Shown in pieces: positions 48,481 to 56,544 of a stretch of DNA of 64,000 nucleotides. Location: positions 310,001 through 374,000 of the forward strand of contig CAWCRN010000027.1 in the NCBI GenBank assembly GCA_963797835.1, written 5' to 3'. The stretch is from JBDTSW01 sp963797835 (lineage in GTDB: Bacteria; Actinomycetota; Thermoleophilia; Solirubrobacterales; 70-9). Position 1 is the stretch's first letter. Every line of letters begins with the position of its first letter. The translations under genes and the position numbers were made by a program. The notes under the pieces are model-generated. The model worked only from the letters and a program-made list of their open reading frames with translations, had not been told where the DNA came from and ran no database searches.

Positions 48481-48666
48481 CTACTGGCGGTCGTCGTCCT
48501 GGTCGGCCTGCGCGCGGTCCAGCTCGTTGCCCGCCCGGCCACGAGGTCGGCGGCCTCGCGCGCGAGCTCGTCGGCCTGGGCGTCGGCCAGGTCGGGAGCG
48601 CGCAGGCGCTCGGCGATCTCCCGCGAGGCGCGCGGCGATCGTCCCGATCTCCTCGGCGGCGCTCAC
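48481..48666 (-). CDS. Small helical protein coupled to nusB (frameshifted)
   Basis: GTG 48666 overlaps the nusB stop (GTGA). With two single-base repairs (near 48630 and 48535) it reads AAEEIGTIAARL, EIAERLRAPDLADAQADELAREAADLV, AGNELDRAQADQDDDRQ: a charged, fully helical protein of about 61 aa. In related genomes xseA/xseB may sit here, but no XseB motif is evident, so it is left unnamed. Confidence 0.5.
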   Translation of the reverse strand: MSAAEEIGTIAARLAGDRRAPARSRPGRRPGRRARARGRRPRGRAGNELDRAQADQDDDRQ

Positions 48667-49049
48667 GAGTCCTCCGGCTCCCCCAGCTCGGCTGCGGCGG
48701 CGCCGAGGATGCCGTTGACGAAATTCGGGGCGTCGGCGCCACAGAACTCGCTCGCCAGCTTGACGGCCTCGTCGATCGCGACCTCGGTGGGGATGTCGTC
48801 TCGGTGGAGCATCTCGTAGAGGGCGACGCGCATGATGTTGCGCTCGAGCGCCGCGATCCGGTCGAGGTCCCAGCCCTTCGCGAGGCGGGCGATCTCGGCG
48901 TCGAGCTGCTCCTCGCGCTCGGCGGTCCCGTGGGCGAGCTGGCGGGTGAACGGCTTGGCGCCGTTCAGGATGTCGTCGAGGTCGCCCCCGCGGACCTGGC
49001 GGGCGTAGAGGGCGAAGACCGCCTCGCGGCGCTGCTCGGAACGGCGCAT
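48663..49049 (-). CDS. nusB: Transcription antitermination factor NusB
   Basis: 128 aa, ATG 49049 (MRRSEQRREAVFALYARQV). It has the conserved WDLDRIAALERNIMRVALYEML and PTEVAIDEAVKLASEFCGADAPNFVNGILG segments of NusB. It binds boxA RNA with NusE in rRNA antitermination. It is intact and follows efp by 20 bp. Confidence 0.95.
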   Translation of the reverse strand: MRRSEQRREAVFALYARQVRGGDLDDILNGAKPFTRQLAHGTAEREEQLDAEIARLAKGWDLDRIAALERNIMRVALYEMLHRDDIPTEVAIDEAVKLASEFCGADAPNFVNGILGAAAAELGEPEDS

Positions 49050-49069
49050 GGGGTTGAAGGTATCGAGCG

Positions 49070-49630
49070 CTAGGCGCGCCCGACGTACTCGCCGCTTCGG
49101 GTGTCGACACGGATCAGGTCCCCCTCGTTCACGAACAGCGGGACATCGACCTCGACGCCCGACTCGAGCGTCGCCGGCTTGGTGCCGCCGCCCGAGGCCG
49201 TATCGCCCTTGAGCCCGGGGTCGGTCTTCGCCACCGCCATCTCGATCGCGCTCGCGACCTGGACCCCGGTCGGGCGCTCGTCGACGAACAGGACCTCGAC
49301 CTCGTCGTTGGGCTGGACCCACTTCATCGCCTCGCCGGCCGTCTCGCGCGGGATCTCGAGCTGCTCGTAGTCGCGGGCGTCCATGAACACCGCCGCGTCG
49401 CCCGAGTCGTAGAGGAACTGCATCTTGCGCGTCTCGGTCCGGACCGGCCGGAACTTCTCGCCGGCGCGGAACGTCTTGTCGATCACGTTGCCGTCGGCAG
49501 TGCGGCGCAGCTTCGTGCGCACGAACGCGCCGCCCTTGCCGGGCTTCACGTGCTGGAACTCCATGATCCGGTAGATGTCGCCATCGACCTCGATGTGGGT
49601 CCCGTTCTTGAACTGGTTGGTGGAGATCAC
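49070..49630 (-). CDS. efp: Elongation factor P
   Basis: 186 aa, GTG 49630 (VISTNQFKNGTHIEVDGDIYRI). Three OB/KOW domains. The tip loop is PGKGGAFVR with Lys at the modification position. Family motifs KTFRAGEKF and DLIRVDTRSGEYVGR are present. It relieves ribosome stalling on polyproline. Pro-rich proteins in this window (GlsB tail, PilP-like, PilO linker) are likely clients. Confidence 0.95.
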   Translation of the reverse strand: MISTNQFKNGTHIEVDGDIYRIMEFQHVKPGKGGAFVRTKLRRTADGNVIDKTFRAGEKFRPVRTETRKMQFLYDSGDAAVFMDARDYEQLEIPRETAGEAMKWVQPNDEVEVLFVDERPTGVQVASAIEMAVAKTDPGLKGDTASGGGTKPATLESGVEVDVPLFVNEGDLIRVDTRSGEYVGRA

Positions 49631-49670
49631 GGGCCGGTGAGGGTAGCGGGGCGCCTGCGCAACCCGGGCG

Positions 49671-50177
49671 CTACCCGCGGCGACCGAGCCGGTCGAGCGC
49701 ACCACGGATCCCGCCCCGGCCGAGCCGTTCCCTCGCCTCCGCCATGGACGGGAAGACCCGTATCCGGCGGATGCGCCCGTCGCCCACGTCGAAGGCCTGT
49801 CCGACCCGAAGATCGATACCGATCCCCTGGCGGCCCTCGGCCCGCACAGCGATATCCACGACGACCCAACCGCCGACCATCTCGTACTCGAGAACCTCGT
49901 AGGTGTAGGTCTCCCAAAGGCTGAGCCACTCGTCCCAATAGCCGAGGAAGCCGGAGTAGCCCCGATAGACGGTCGTGCTCCCCCCGACGACGGGCGTCGC
50001 ATCGAACTCGATCTCCGGGTCCAGTACCTCCCAGGCGGATCCCATGCTGGCGACCGCCCCCTCGTCGCCCAACTCGGCACGCCGGCCGATGACCGACCTC
50101 ACGGGCGGCAGGAAGTCCACGCCCGAAAAGGGCTCCAGGTACTGGCGCACGATCGCCGCTGCGCTCCCCCGGGACAC
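49671..50177 (-). CDS. SnoaL/NTF2-like protein
   Basis: About 168 aa from GTG 50177 (VSRGSAAAIVRQYLEPFSGVDFL). The upstream in-frame region looks non-coding. The fold is seen as the helix AAIVRQYLEPF, WEVLDPEIEFDATPVVGGSTTVYRGYSGFLGYWDEWLSLWETYTYEVLEYE and RIRRIRVFPSMAEARERLG. These proteins are small-molecule-binding or isomerase-like cones with unknown ligand. It is divergent from the next gene. Confidence 0.7.
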   Translation of the reverse strand: MSRGSAAAIVRQYLEPFSGVDFLPPVRSVIGRRAELGDEGAVASMGSAWEVLDPEIEFDATPVVGGSTTVYRGYSGFLGYWDEWLSLWETYTYEVLEYEMVGGWVVVDIAVRAEGRQGIGIDLRVGQAFDVGDGRIRRIRVFPSMAEARERLGRGGIRGALDRLGRRG

Positions 50178-50235
50178 GGCTCGCAGTATGGCTCCCACCG
50201 GCCTCGGGTGCGGCCGCGAGGATAGAGTGGCCGCC

Positions 50236-50505
50236 ATGGGCTGCTTCGTGGCGCTCTTCGCCCTCATCTCGCCCCGCCTCGCGCTGTTCTTCCTCTGGAT
50301 CTTCAGCGACCTGCTTGGCGATGCGTTCGACGCCTGGATCGTCCCGCTGCTCGGGTTCTTCCTGCTGCCCTGGACGACCCTCGCCTACGCCGTGATGTGG
50401 TCGGCGGGCGCCAACGAGGTCACGGGCTTCGAGTGGTTCATCGTGATCCTCGCCTTCTTCTTCGACCTCGCCGCATACGCCTCCAGCGGCCAGGCTCGGC
50501 GCTAA
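50236..50505 (+). CDS. Small integral membrane protein
   Basis: 89 aa, ATG 50236. It has two or three hydrophobic helices (VALFALISPRLALFFLW, VPLLGFFLLPWTTLAYAVMW and FIVILAFFFDLAAYA) and a conserved-looking NEVTGFEW between them. No enzymatic motif. Function is unknown. It converges with the sigma factor gene. Confidence 0.7.
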   Translation: MGCFVALFALISPRLALFFLWIFSDLLGDAFDAWIVPLLGFFLLPWTTLAYAVMWSAGANEVTGFEWFIVILAFFFDLAAYASSGQARR

Positions 50506-50567
50506 GCGCGGCCGACGGTTCCCGACCACGGTCGGGGACCACCCCGTGCGGGTCCGGACCGGCTACG

Positions 50568-51413
50568 TCACGCCAGGCTGGCTCGCGATGCAAGGGGGCT
50601 GACCGCCCCCGGCATCTCGTCGTCCTGGACGGCGTCGAGCAGCTTGTGAAGCGCGCGCCGCATGATTCGCGAGATCTGCATCTGGGAGACGCCCAACCTG
50701 TGGCCGATCTCGGCCTGGGTCAGATCCTCGCCGAAGCGAAGCCGCAGCACCGTGTGCTCGCGCTCGCCCAACTCCGCCGACTGAGCGGCCAGTTGGGACT
50801 CCACGGCCTCGAAGCCGGGCTCGCCCGCCGGGACGGTCTCGATCATCGGCGCCGACTCGGCGGCGTCGACGCTGCGCGGGGCGTCGAGGGACACCGTCCG
50901 TCGAGCCTCTCCCGCCTCGAGGCCCTCGAGGACATCCTCCTCGGAGATGTCCAGGTGGGCCGCGATCTGCCTCACCGTGGGCGATGCCCCGATGGCATCG
51001 CTGAGCGCCTCGGCCGCATCGCGGACCTCGATGGCCCGCTCCTGGAGCGCACGCGGCAAGTGCACGCTCCAGACATGGTCACGGAAGTGCCTGCGCAGCT
51101 CGCCCAGCATCGTGGGGATGGCGTAGGCCGTGAACGGCCGCCCGCGGTCGGGGTCGAAGCCCTCGATCGCCTTGACCAGGCCCAGTGAGGCGACCTGGAC
51201 GAGGTCCTCCACGGGCTCGCTGCCGCCGCGGTATCGGAGCGCCATCGAGCGGGCCAGCGGCATCAGCCGCTCGACGAGCTCGGCCTTGAGCTGCGGATCG
51301 TTGGTTCGTGCATAGCGACGGAGGAGCTGGGCCTCCGCAGCCTTGAGCCTCTGCCGATCCGCATGCTCGTCCGAAGCCTTGGCGTTGCTGCTCGCGGGTT
51401 CTGCTCGCGACAT
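50568..51413 (-). CDS. SigB/SigF/SigG-family RNA polymerase sigma factor
   Basis: 281 aa, ATG 51413. Region 2 (VEDLVQVASLGLVKAIEGFDPDRGRPFTAYAIPTMLGELRRHFRD) is diagnostic of the general-stress/sporulation group. Region 3 (SPTVRQIAAHLDISEEDVLEGLEA) and region 4 (LGEREHTVLRLRFGEDLTQAEIGHRLGVSQMQISRIMRRAL) are complete. A SigB-type promoter lies 134 bp upstream, suggesting autoregulation. STAS proteins such as 44735-45166 usually control this group. Confidence 0.93.
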   Translation of the reverse strand: MSRAEPASSNAKASDEHADRQRLKAAEAQLLRRYARTNDPQLKAELVERLMPLARSMALRYRGGSEPVEDLVQVASLGLVKAIEGFDPDRGRPFTAYAIPTMLGELRRHFRDHVWSVHLPRALQERAIEVRDAAEALSDAIGASPTVRQIAAHLDISEEDVLEGLEAGEARRTVSLDAPRSVDAAESAPMIETVPAGEPGFEAVESQLAAQSAELGEREHTVLRLRFGEDLTQAEIGHRLGVSQMQISRIMRRALHKLLDAVQDDEMPGAVSPLASRASLA

Positions 51414-51553
51414 GATCTCTCCCTCACATAGGTCGGATACCGTCGCGACGGAACCGCGGCTTCGGGGGGCTATCTCACGCCCCGGAGCGGTGTGGTCGCT
51501 TTTCCTCGTCGGGCCACTCCCGGCATCACCGGGCGGAGGCCTGTATGACGGCG

Positions 51554-51580
51554 TTACCCGTTGCGGCGGGAGCCTTAAAC
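51554..51580 (-). promoter_or_regulatory. SigB-type promoter upstream of the SigB-family sigma gene
   Basis: Minus strand GTTTAA (51580-51575) is separated by 15 bp from GGGTAA (51559-51554). Both hexamers match the general-stress consensus. The -35 box overlaps the TAA stop of the DUF2294 gene. Predicted transcription would start near 51547, giving a 134-nt leader to ATG 51413. Confidence 0.65.
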
Positions 51581-51955
51581 GTCTTCCACGGCCTCGAGCA
51601 CGAAGACCTCGACCGCGACGTCCGGGTCGATCGCGTGATCGGAGAGGAAGGCCTTGACGTCGCGCCCGGTCAGGCGTTCGACGATCTCCACGGCGTCCTC
51701 GCGGAACTTGCCCTGGAAGACCCTGCGCACGCCGCGCACCAAATCCTTTTCGTCCTCCTCGGCGAGCGTCTTCTCCGCCGTCGTCATCGTGTCCTGGAGG
51801 ACGACCGTGATCACGTCGTCCTCGACGTATGCGCGAGCCTGCGTAGGGCCACGGCCCACGTACTCCTTGTATAGGGCCACCATGGCCCGGGAGAGGTCCC
51901 GCGCGAGGCTCCCCCCCTCCTTGACCTCCTCCGGCTCTTCCTTGAGCGTCGCCAT
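51575..51955 (-). CDS. DUF2294 domain protein
   Basis: 126 aa, ATG 51955. It has LARDLSRAMVALYKEYVGRGPTQARAYVEDDVITVVLQDTMTTAEKTLAEE and RGVRRVFQGKFREDAVEIVERLTGRDVKAFLSDHAIDPDVAVEVFVLE, the DUF2294 pattern. Homologues are often near stress or Na+ transport genes, with unknown function. Its stop codon is inside the promoter of the downstream sigma factor. Confidence 0.8.
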   Translation of the reverse strand: MATLKEEPEEVKEGGSLARDLSRAMVALYKEYVGRGPTQARAYVEDDVITVVLQDTMTTAEKTLAEEDEKDLVRGVRRVFQGKFREDAVEIVERLTGRDVKAFLSDHAIDPDVAVEVFVLEAVEDV

Positions 51956-52123
51956 GGCGACAATGTACCCGTGGCGAGCGCCGGCCGCCCCGGTACGAGA
52001 GAGGGCGACCCCAGGGGGCCGCCCTCCCTTCCGACAGACCGTCTCTTGGCGATCTGCGGACCCGCCGAGGCGAGCGCTCACGAAATCGCCCGAACGAGCC
52101 CTCGGCTCTGGGCGCCGTGTCGC

Positions 52124-52207
52124 CTACGAGGCGACCGTCACCTCACGCTGCCCGGCATAAACGCCCTCGAGGAACGCGATGCGCTTGCCCTGAAGTTCAT
52201 CGCTCAT
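52124..52207 (-). CDS. 27-codon ORF resembling the start of a PfpI/DJ-1 protein
   Basis: ATG 52207 has an excellent ribosome site (AAAGGAG, 5 bases). It reads MSDELQGKRIAFLEG, the usual first strand of PfpI/general stress protein 18 enzymes, then diverges and stops at 52124. No further PfpI sequence is found in any frame downstream. It is probably the remnant of a deleted or rearranged gene, or a newly shortened peptide. Confidence 0.4.
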   Translation of the reverse strand: MSDELQGKRIAFLEGVYAGQREVTVAS

Positions 52208-52218
52208 GCCGCTCCTTT

Positions 52219-52239
52219 CGCTTCGCTTTCCGCGAAGCG
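52219..52239 (-). terminator. 8-bp perfect hairpin between pepQ and the 27-codon ORF
   Basis: CGCTTCGC (52219-52226) and GCGAAGCG (52232-52239) form a perfect stem with loop TTTCC, 27 bp past the pepQ stop and directly before the ribosome site of the small ORF. It could terminate pepQ transcription or act as a leader hairpin. Confidence 0.4.
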
Positions 52240-52266
52240 CCTACCCCAGGGAACGGGGCGTATTCG

Positions 52267-53365
52267 CTACCCGACTACGCGCAGGTCCTTCGGGACCGAG
52301 CTGAGGTTTCGGATCCCGTCGTCGGTGACGGTCACCAGGTCCTCGATACGCACGCCGAGCTCGCCCGGCACGTACACGCCGGGCTCGACGGTCACGACGT
52401 CCCCTGCCTGGAGCGTGTCCTCGGAGCGCTGACTGAGGCGCGGGGCCTCGTGGACCTCGATCCCGACGCCGTGCCCGAGCCCGTGCCCGTAGTGCTCTGC
52501 GTGCCCGGCGGCGGCGATCGGCTCGCGCGAAGCGGAGTCGGCATCCTTGCCCGAGACGCCCGGCCCCACGGCCGCGAGGGCCGTCTCCTGCGTCGAGCGG
52601 ACGAGCTCGTAGACCTCGGCCGCCTCCTCGGACGGCTCGCCGGTGGCGAATGTGCGGGTGCAGTCCGAGCAGTAGCCGTCGACGATCGCGCCCATGTCGA
52701 TGATCACCAGCTCGCCCGGGCGGATCTCGCGCGCGGAGGCCTCGTGGTGGGGGAGCGCCCCGTTCTCGCCCGCGGCCACGATCGCCGGGAAAGATGGGCC
52801 CGTCGCGCCCAGCTCGCGCATCCGCTGCTCGGCGGCGAGCTGTACGTCGCGCTCGGTCCGCCCCACCAGGCCCCGCTCGGCGATCCACTCGTAGACCTCG
52901 TCGGCCAGCGCCGCCGCGGCCTGGATCCGGCTCAGCTCCTCCGCGTCCTTCGTCCGGCGCAGGCGGCGGAGCAGCCCGTCGACGGCCACCAGCTCGACGT
53001 CGTCGCCCGCCGCCTCGCTCAGCTTGCGGAGGGCGCGGACGCTGGTCTTGGCGTCGTCGAACCCGACCCGGCCACCGAGGTGCTTGGCGAGCTCCGCGAG
53101 CGGCTCGCCCGCGGCCGTGACCCGCTCGAACGACGGGTCGACCTCGCGCTCGGCGCGCTCGGTGTAGCGGAAGTCGGTGATGAACAGGCGCCGCTCGGCC
53201 GAGACGACGCACAGGGCGCTGGTGCCGGTGAACCCCGTGAGCCAGAACACGTCCGCCTGCGCCTCGCGCCCCGAGTCGCCCGGGTTCACGAGATCCGCGA
53301 CCATGAGCTTGGTCGAGGCCCTCCGCGGTGGCGGCCTCGACGAGGCGGTCGGCTCGGTCGGTCAC
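52267..53365 (-). CDS. pepQ: Xaa-Pro peptidase, M24 family (one frameshift)
   Basis: GTG 53365 overlaps the aroQ stop (GTGA). VTDRADRLVEAATAEGLD is followed by a break near 53310. The main frame has the creatinase-like N-domain and the pita-bread domain with metal ligands in IIDMGAIVDGYCSDCTRTF, HYGHGLGHGVGIEVHEAP and VVTVEPGVYVPGELGVRIED. About 366 aa. It cleaves X-Pro peptides. The gene order aroQ-pepQ-efp is common in Gram-positives. Confidence 0.92.
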
Positions 53366-53802
53366 CCTCCAAGCTCCTCCTTCAAGAGCTCGAGCGCCTC
53401 GCGGTAGCCCTCCGGGCCCTTCCCCGAGACGACCCCGCGCACGACCCCGTCGAAGACCGAGCGCCGCCGCCACTCCTCCCGCGACCCGACGTCGGAGAGG
53501 TGGACCTCGACCGCCGGCACACCCGCGATCTCGAGCGCGTCGCGGATCGCGTAGGAGTAATGCGTCCAGGCGCCCGCGTTGAGAAGCGCCCCGTCGGCCA
53601 GCTCGGGCAGGCGGTGCAGGTACTCGATGAACTCGCCCTCGTCGTTCGTCTGGAAGAACGTCACCTCCAGCCCTAGCTCGGTCGCGAAGCCCTTGATCCG
53701 GACCTCGAGCTCGGCGAGGGTGAACGTGCCGTAGTGCTCCGGGTCGCGGCGGCCGAGCATGTCGAGGTTGGCGCCGTGGAGCACTTCAACCCGGTTCTTC
53801 AT
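53362..53802 (-). CDS. aroQ: 3-dehydroquinate dehydratase, type II
   Basis: 146 aa, intact. It has VEVLHGANLDMLGRRDPEHYGTFTLAELE (catalytic Tyr in the lid), FFQTNDEGEFIEYLH, LLNAGAWTHYSYAIRDAL and EVHLSDVGSREEWRRRSVF. The third step of the shikimate pathway. The ATG overlaps the aroKB stop and the stop overlaps pepQ. Confidence 0.95.
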   Translation of the reverse strand: MKNRVEVLHGANLDMLGRRDPEHYGTFTLAELEVRIKGFATELGLEVTFFQTNDEGEFIEYLHRLPELADGALLNAGAWTHYSYAIRDALEIAGVPAVEVHLSDVGSREEWRRRSVFDGVVRGVVSGKGPEGYREALELLKEELGG

Positions 53803-55336
53803 CGCAGCCCCTCCACGGCGTCGCGGACCCTAGCCTGATCCACCTCGACCCCCGTCACGGGCTCCCCGCTGCGCTCGAGCAGGACGAAACGGGGGCCCTG
53901 CCGGGGTGGCCTTCTTGTCGAGCCTGATCGCCTCCAGCACCGCGTCGGTGCCGACCGCCGGGTCAAGCGTCATCGGCAGCCCGTGGCGCTCGAGGGCCTC
54001 GGCTAGCTGCGCCGCGCAGGTCGACCGCTCCGCTCAGGTCGAGGGCCGCCAGAAGGCCCAGGGCCACCGCCTCGCCGTGGCGGTAGCGCTCGTAGCCGCC
54101 GGCGACCTCGATCGCGTGGCCGACGGTGTGGCCGAGGTTGAGGGCCTCGCGCCGTCCCGAGTCGCGCTCGTCGCCGGCCACGACCTCGACCTTCGTGAGC
54201 GCGCAGGCGAACACCAGCGGCTCCAGCTCGACAGGGTCGAGGGACTCGATCGCCACGGGCGCGCTCCCACTGCTCCGGTCCCGCCAGGAGCGCCGTCTTC
54301 AGCGGCCTCGACGAAGCCCGCCGCCAGCTCCCGGTGCGGCAGCGTCGCCAGCGTGTCCACGTCGGCGATGACGCCGGCGGGCAGGTGGTACGCGCCGACG
54401 TAGTTCTTGGCCTCGGGCAGGTCCACCCCGGTCTTGCCGCCGATCGCCGAGTCGACCTGGGCCAGGAGGCGTCGTCGGCACCTGCACCACCTCGACGCCG
54501 CGCTGGTAGGTGGCGGCGCAGAAGCCGGCGAGGTCGCCCACGACCCCGCCGCCGAGGGCGACGACGTGATCGCCACGGGTCATCCCGGCCGCTGCCAGCT
54601 CCCGCAGCACCGTCTCGGCGCCCGCGAGCGTCTTCGCCCGCTCGCCGGGCTCGACCTCGATCCTGGCAGCGCTGGGCGCGACCGCTTCGCCGTGGAGAGC
54701 GCCGACGGTGGTATCGGTGATGCAGAAGCGCCGGCCGGCCGCCGAGGGCCAGGGAACCCGGTCCACCACGCCGGACCCGACCCAGACCGGGTAGGCGCCG
54801 GAGGCGCTCTCGGCCCAGATCAGGCGCCCGGGCCGCGCGGCGGAGAGGGCGCGCAGGCTCTCGAGCGCGTCGGGGACGGCGTCGGCCGAGAGCATGATCG
54901 CGCCGGCCAGGTCGCGGTAGATCGGCTCGCGCTCGTCGTGAAGGCGCCTGAACTCGGCCTCGTCCCGCGCCAGCGGGCGCGGCGAGCCCTCGGCGCGGCG
55001 CCACAGCTCGTCGACCCCGACCTTGAGCCAGACAACCGTGTGATGCCCGAGCGCGGCCCGGACCTCTGGGGAGAGCACCGCGCCACCCCCCATCGCCACC
55101 GCGTCGTGGCCCTCGCCGAGGACGCGCAGCACCGCCTCGGCCTCGTGGCGACGGAACTCCTCCTCACCCTGGGAGGCGAAGAAGTCGGCGATCGGCTGCC
55201 CTAGCTCCTCGGCCAGCAGCAGATCGGTGTCGACCGCGTCCAGCCCGGCGGCCTTGGCATGGCGGAGGGCGCGCGACTTGCCCGCCCCCATGAAGCCGGT
55301 GAAGACGAGGGCGGGCGTGGCGCTCAGCGGCGCCAC
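53799..55336 (-). CDS. Bifunctional shikimate kinase/3-dehydroquinate synthase (AroK-AroB fusion, frameshifted in AroB part)
   Basis: Probable GTG start at 55336. The shikimate kinase domain (about residues 1-170) has the P-loop GFMGAGKS, VDTDLLLAEELGQPIADFFASQGEEEFRRHE and AMGGGAVLSPEV. The same open frame runs through RPGRLIWAESASGAYPVWVGSGV into the AroB domain with VVALGGGVVGDLAGFCAATYQRGV. Breaks near 54475, 54265, 54020 and 53895 interrupt the AroB half, but GGKTGVDLPEAKNYVGAYH, REALNLGHTVGHAIE and HGEAVALGLL are present. It catalyses shikimate pathway steps 5 and 2. Confidence 0.88.
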
Positions 55337-56494
55337 CCGATGCGCTCCTCGTAGGCGTGAAGCGCCGGCGAGGACGTCGTCGATGTGGTCGCCGCCGAAC
55401 TTCTCGCGGTAGCCGCGGGCGAGGACCAGGGCGACCATCGCCTCGGCGACGACCCCCGCGGCCGGGACAACCGTGGAGTCGGTGCGCTCGCGCAGGGCCT
55501 GTGCGGGCTCCTTGGTCTCGGTATCGACGCTGCGGAGCGGCTTGGTGAGGGTCGAGATCGGCTTCAGTGCCCCGCGCACGACCAGGTCCTCACCGTTCGT
55601 CATCCCGCCCTCGACCCCGCCGGCGCGGTTGGTCTCGCGGTACCAGCCGCGCTCGGGCGAGTGGAAGATCTCGTCGTGGGACTCCGAGCCGGGGAGCGCG
55701 GCGACATCCCAGGCCTCCCCAACGGAGACGCCCTTGACCGCCTGGATCGACACGACCGCCTGGGCGAGGCGGGAGTCCAGGCGCTCCTCCCAGCTCACAT
55801 GGGAGCCGATCCCGGGCACCAGGCCGAACGCCCTGACCTCGAAGATGCCCCCGAGGCTCTCGTTCGCCTTGCGCAGCCGATCGATCTCCTCGACCATCGC
55901 CGCGCCGGCCGCATCGTCAAGGCAGCGCACCGGCGAGTCGTCGACCCCTGCGAAGTCCTCGGGGCGAAGCGACGGCGGCGGCTCCGGCGCGGCGACCGAG
56001 CCGATCCGCAGGACGTGGCTTCGGACCTCGACGCCCAAGGCCCGCAGGAACTCCTTGGCGAGGGCGCCGGCGGCCACGCGCGCCGCGGTCTCGCGCGCGG
56101 AGGCGCGCTCGAGCACGTTGCGGACGTCGCTGAACCCGTACTTCTGGAGGCCCGCGAGGTCGGCGTGGCCGGGCCGGGGGGTGTGGACCTCCTCGACCTC
56201 GGCCTCGACCGGCCACGGGTTCATCCGCTCCTCCCAGTTCGCGTAGTCGCGATTCGCGACCAGCACCGCCACCGGGCTGCCCAGGGTCCGGCCGTGGCGT
56301 ACGCCCGAGCGGATCTCGACGGCGTCGGCCTCGATCTTCATCCGGCCACCGCGACCGTGGCCGAGCTGGCGACGCGCCATGTCCCGGTCGAGTCGCTCGC
56401 GATCGAGCTCGAGCCCTGCGGGCAGACCCTCGACGATCGCGACGAGCCCTGGCCCGTGCGATTCGCCGGCGGTCGTGAAGCGAAGGTCGGCCAT
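55324..56494 (-). CDS. aroC: Chorismate synthase (one late frameshift)
   Basis: ATG 56494 begins MADLRFTTAGESHGPGLVAIVEGLPAG. It carries all three AroC signatures, including GHADLAGLQKYGFSDVRNVLERASARETAARVAAGA and GGVEGGMTNGEDLVVRGALKPISTL. An extra base near 55365 makes the frame run on into aroK. The corrected end reads HAYEERIGWRR with TGA 55324-55326. About 390 aa. It makes chorismate using FMNH2 as cofactor. Confidence 0.94.
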
Positions 56495-56544
56495 AACGGC
56501 CGCTAGCGTAGATCAGAGGATTTGGCCGGCGCGGGTGGCGCCGG

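Noticed and set aside
51960..52120. A GGGTAC -10-like hexamer just before the DUF2294 start as a SigB promoter
   Set aside because: No GTT-type -35 element at 12-16 bp and too close to the start codon.
54299..56494. A single 731-codon frame suggesting an AroC-AroK-AroB triple fusion
   Set aside because: The AroC-AroK junction (HIDDVLAGASRLRGAHRV) does not match the AroC C-terminus. One base less near 55365 gives HAYEERIGWRR and a stop at 55324, so only AroK-AroB is accepted as a fusion.
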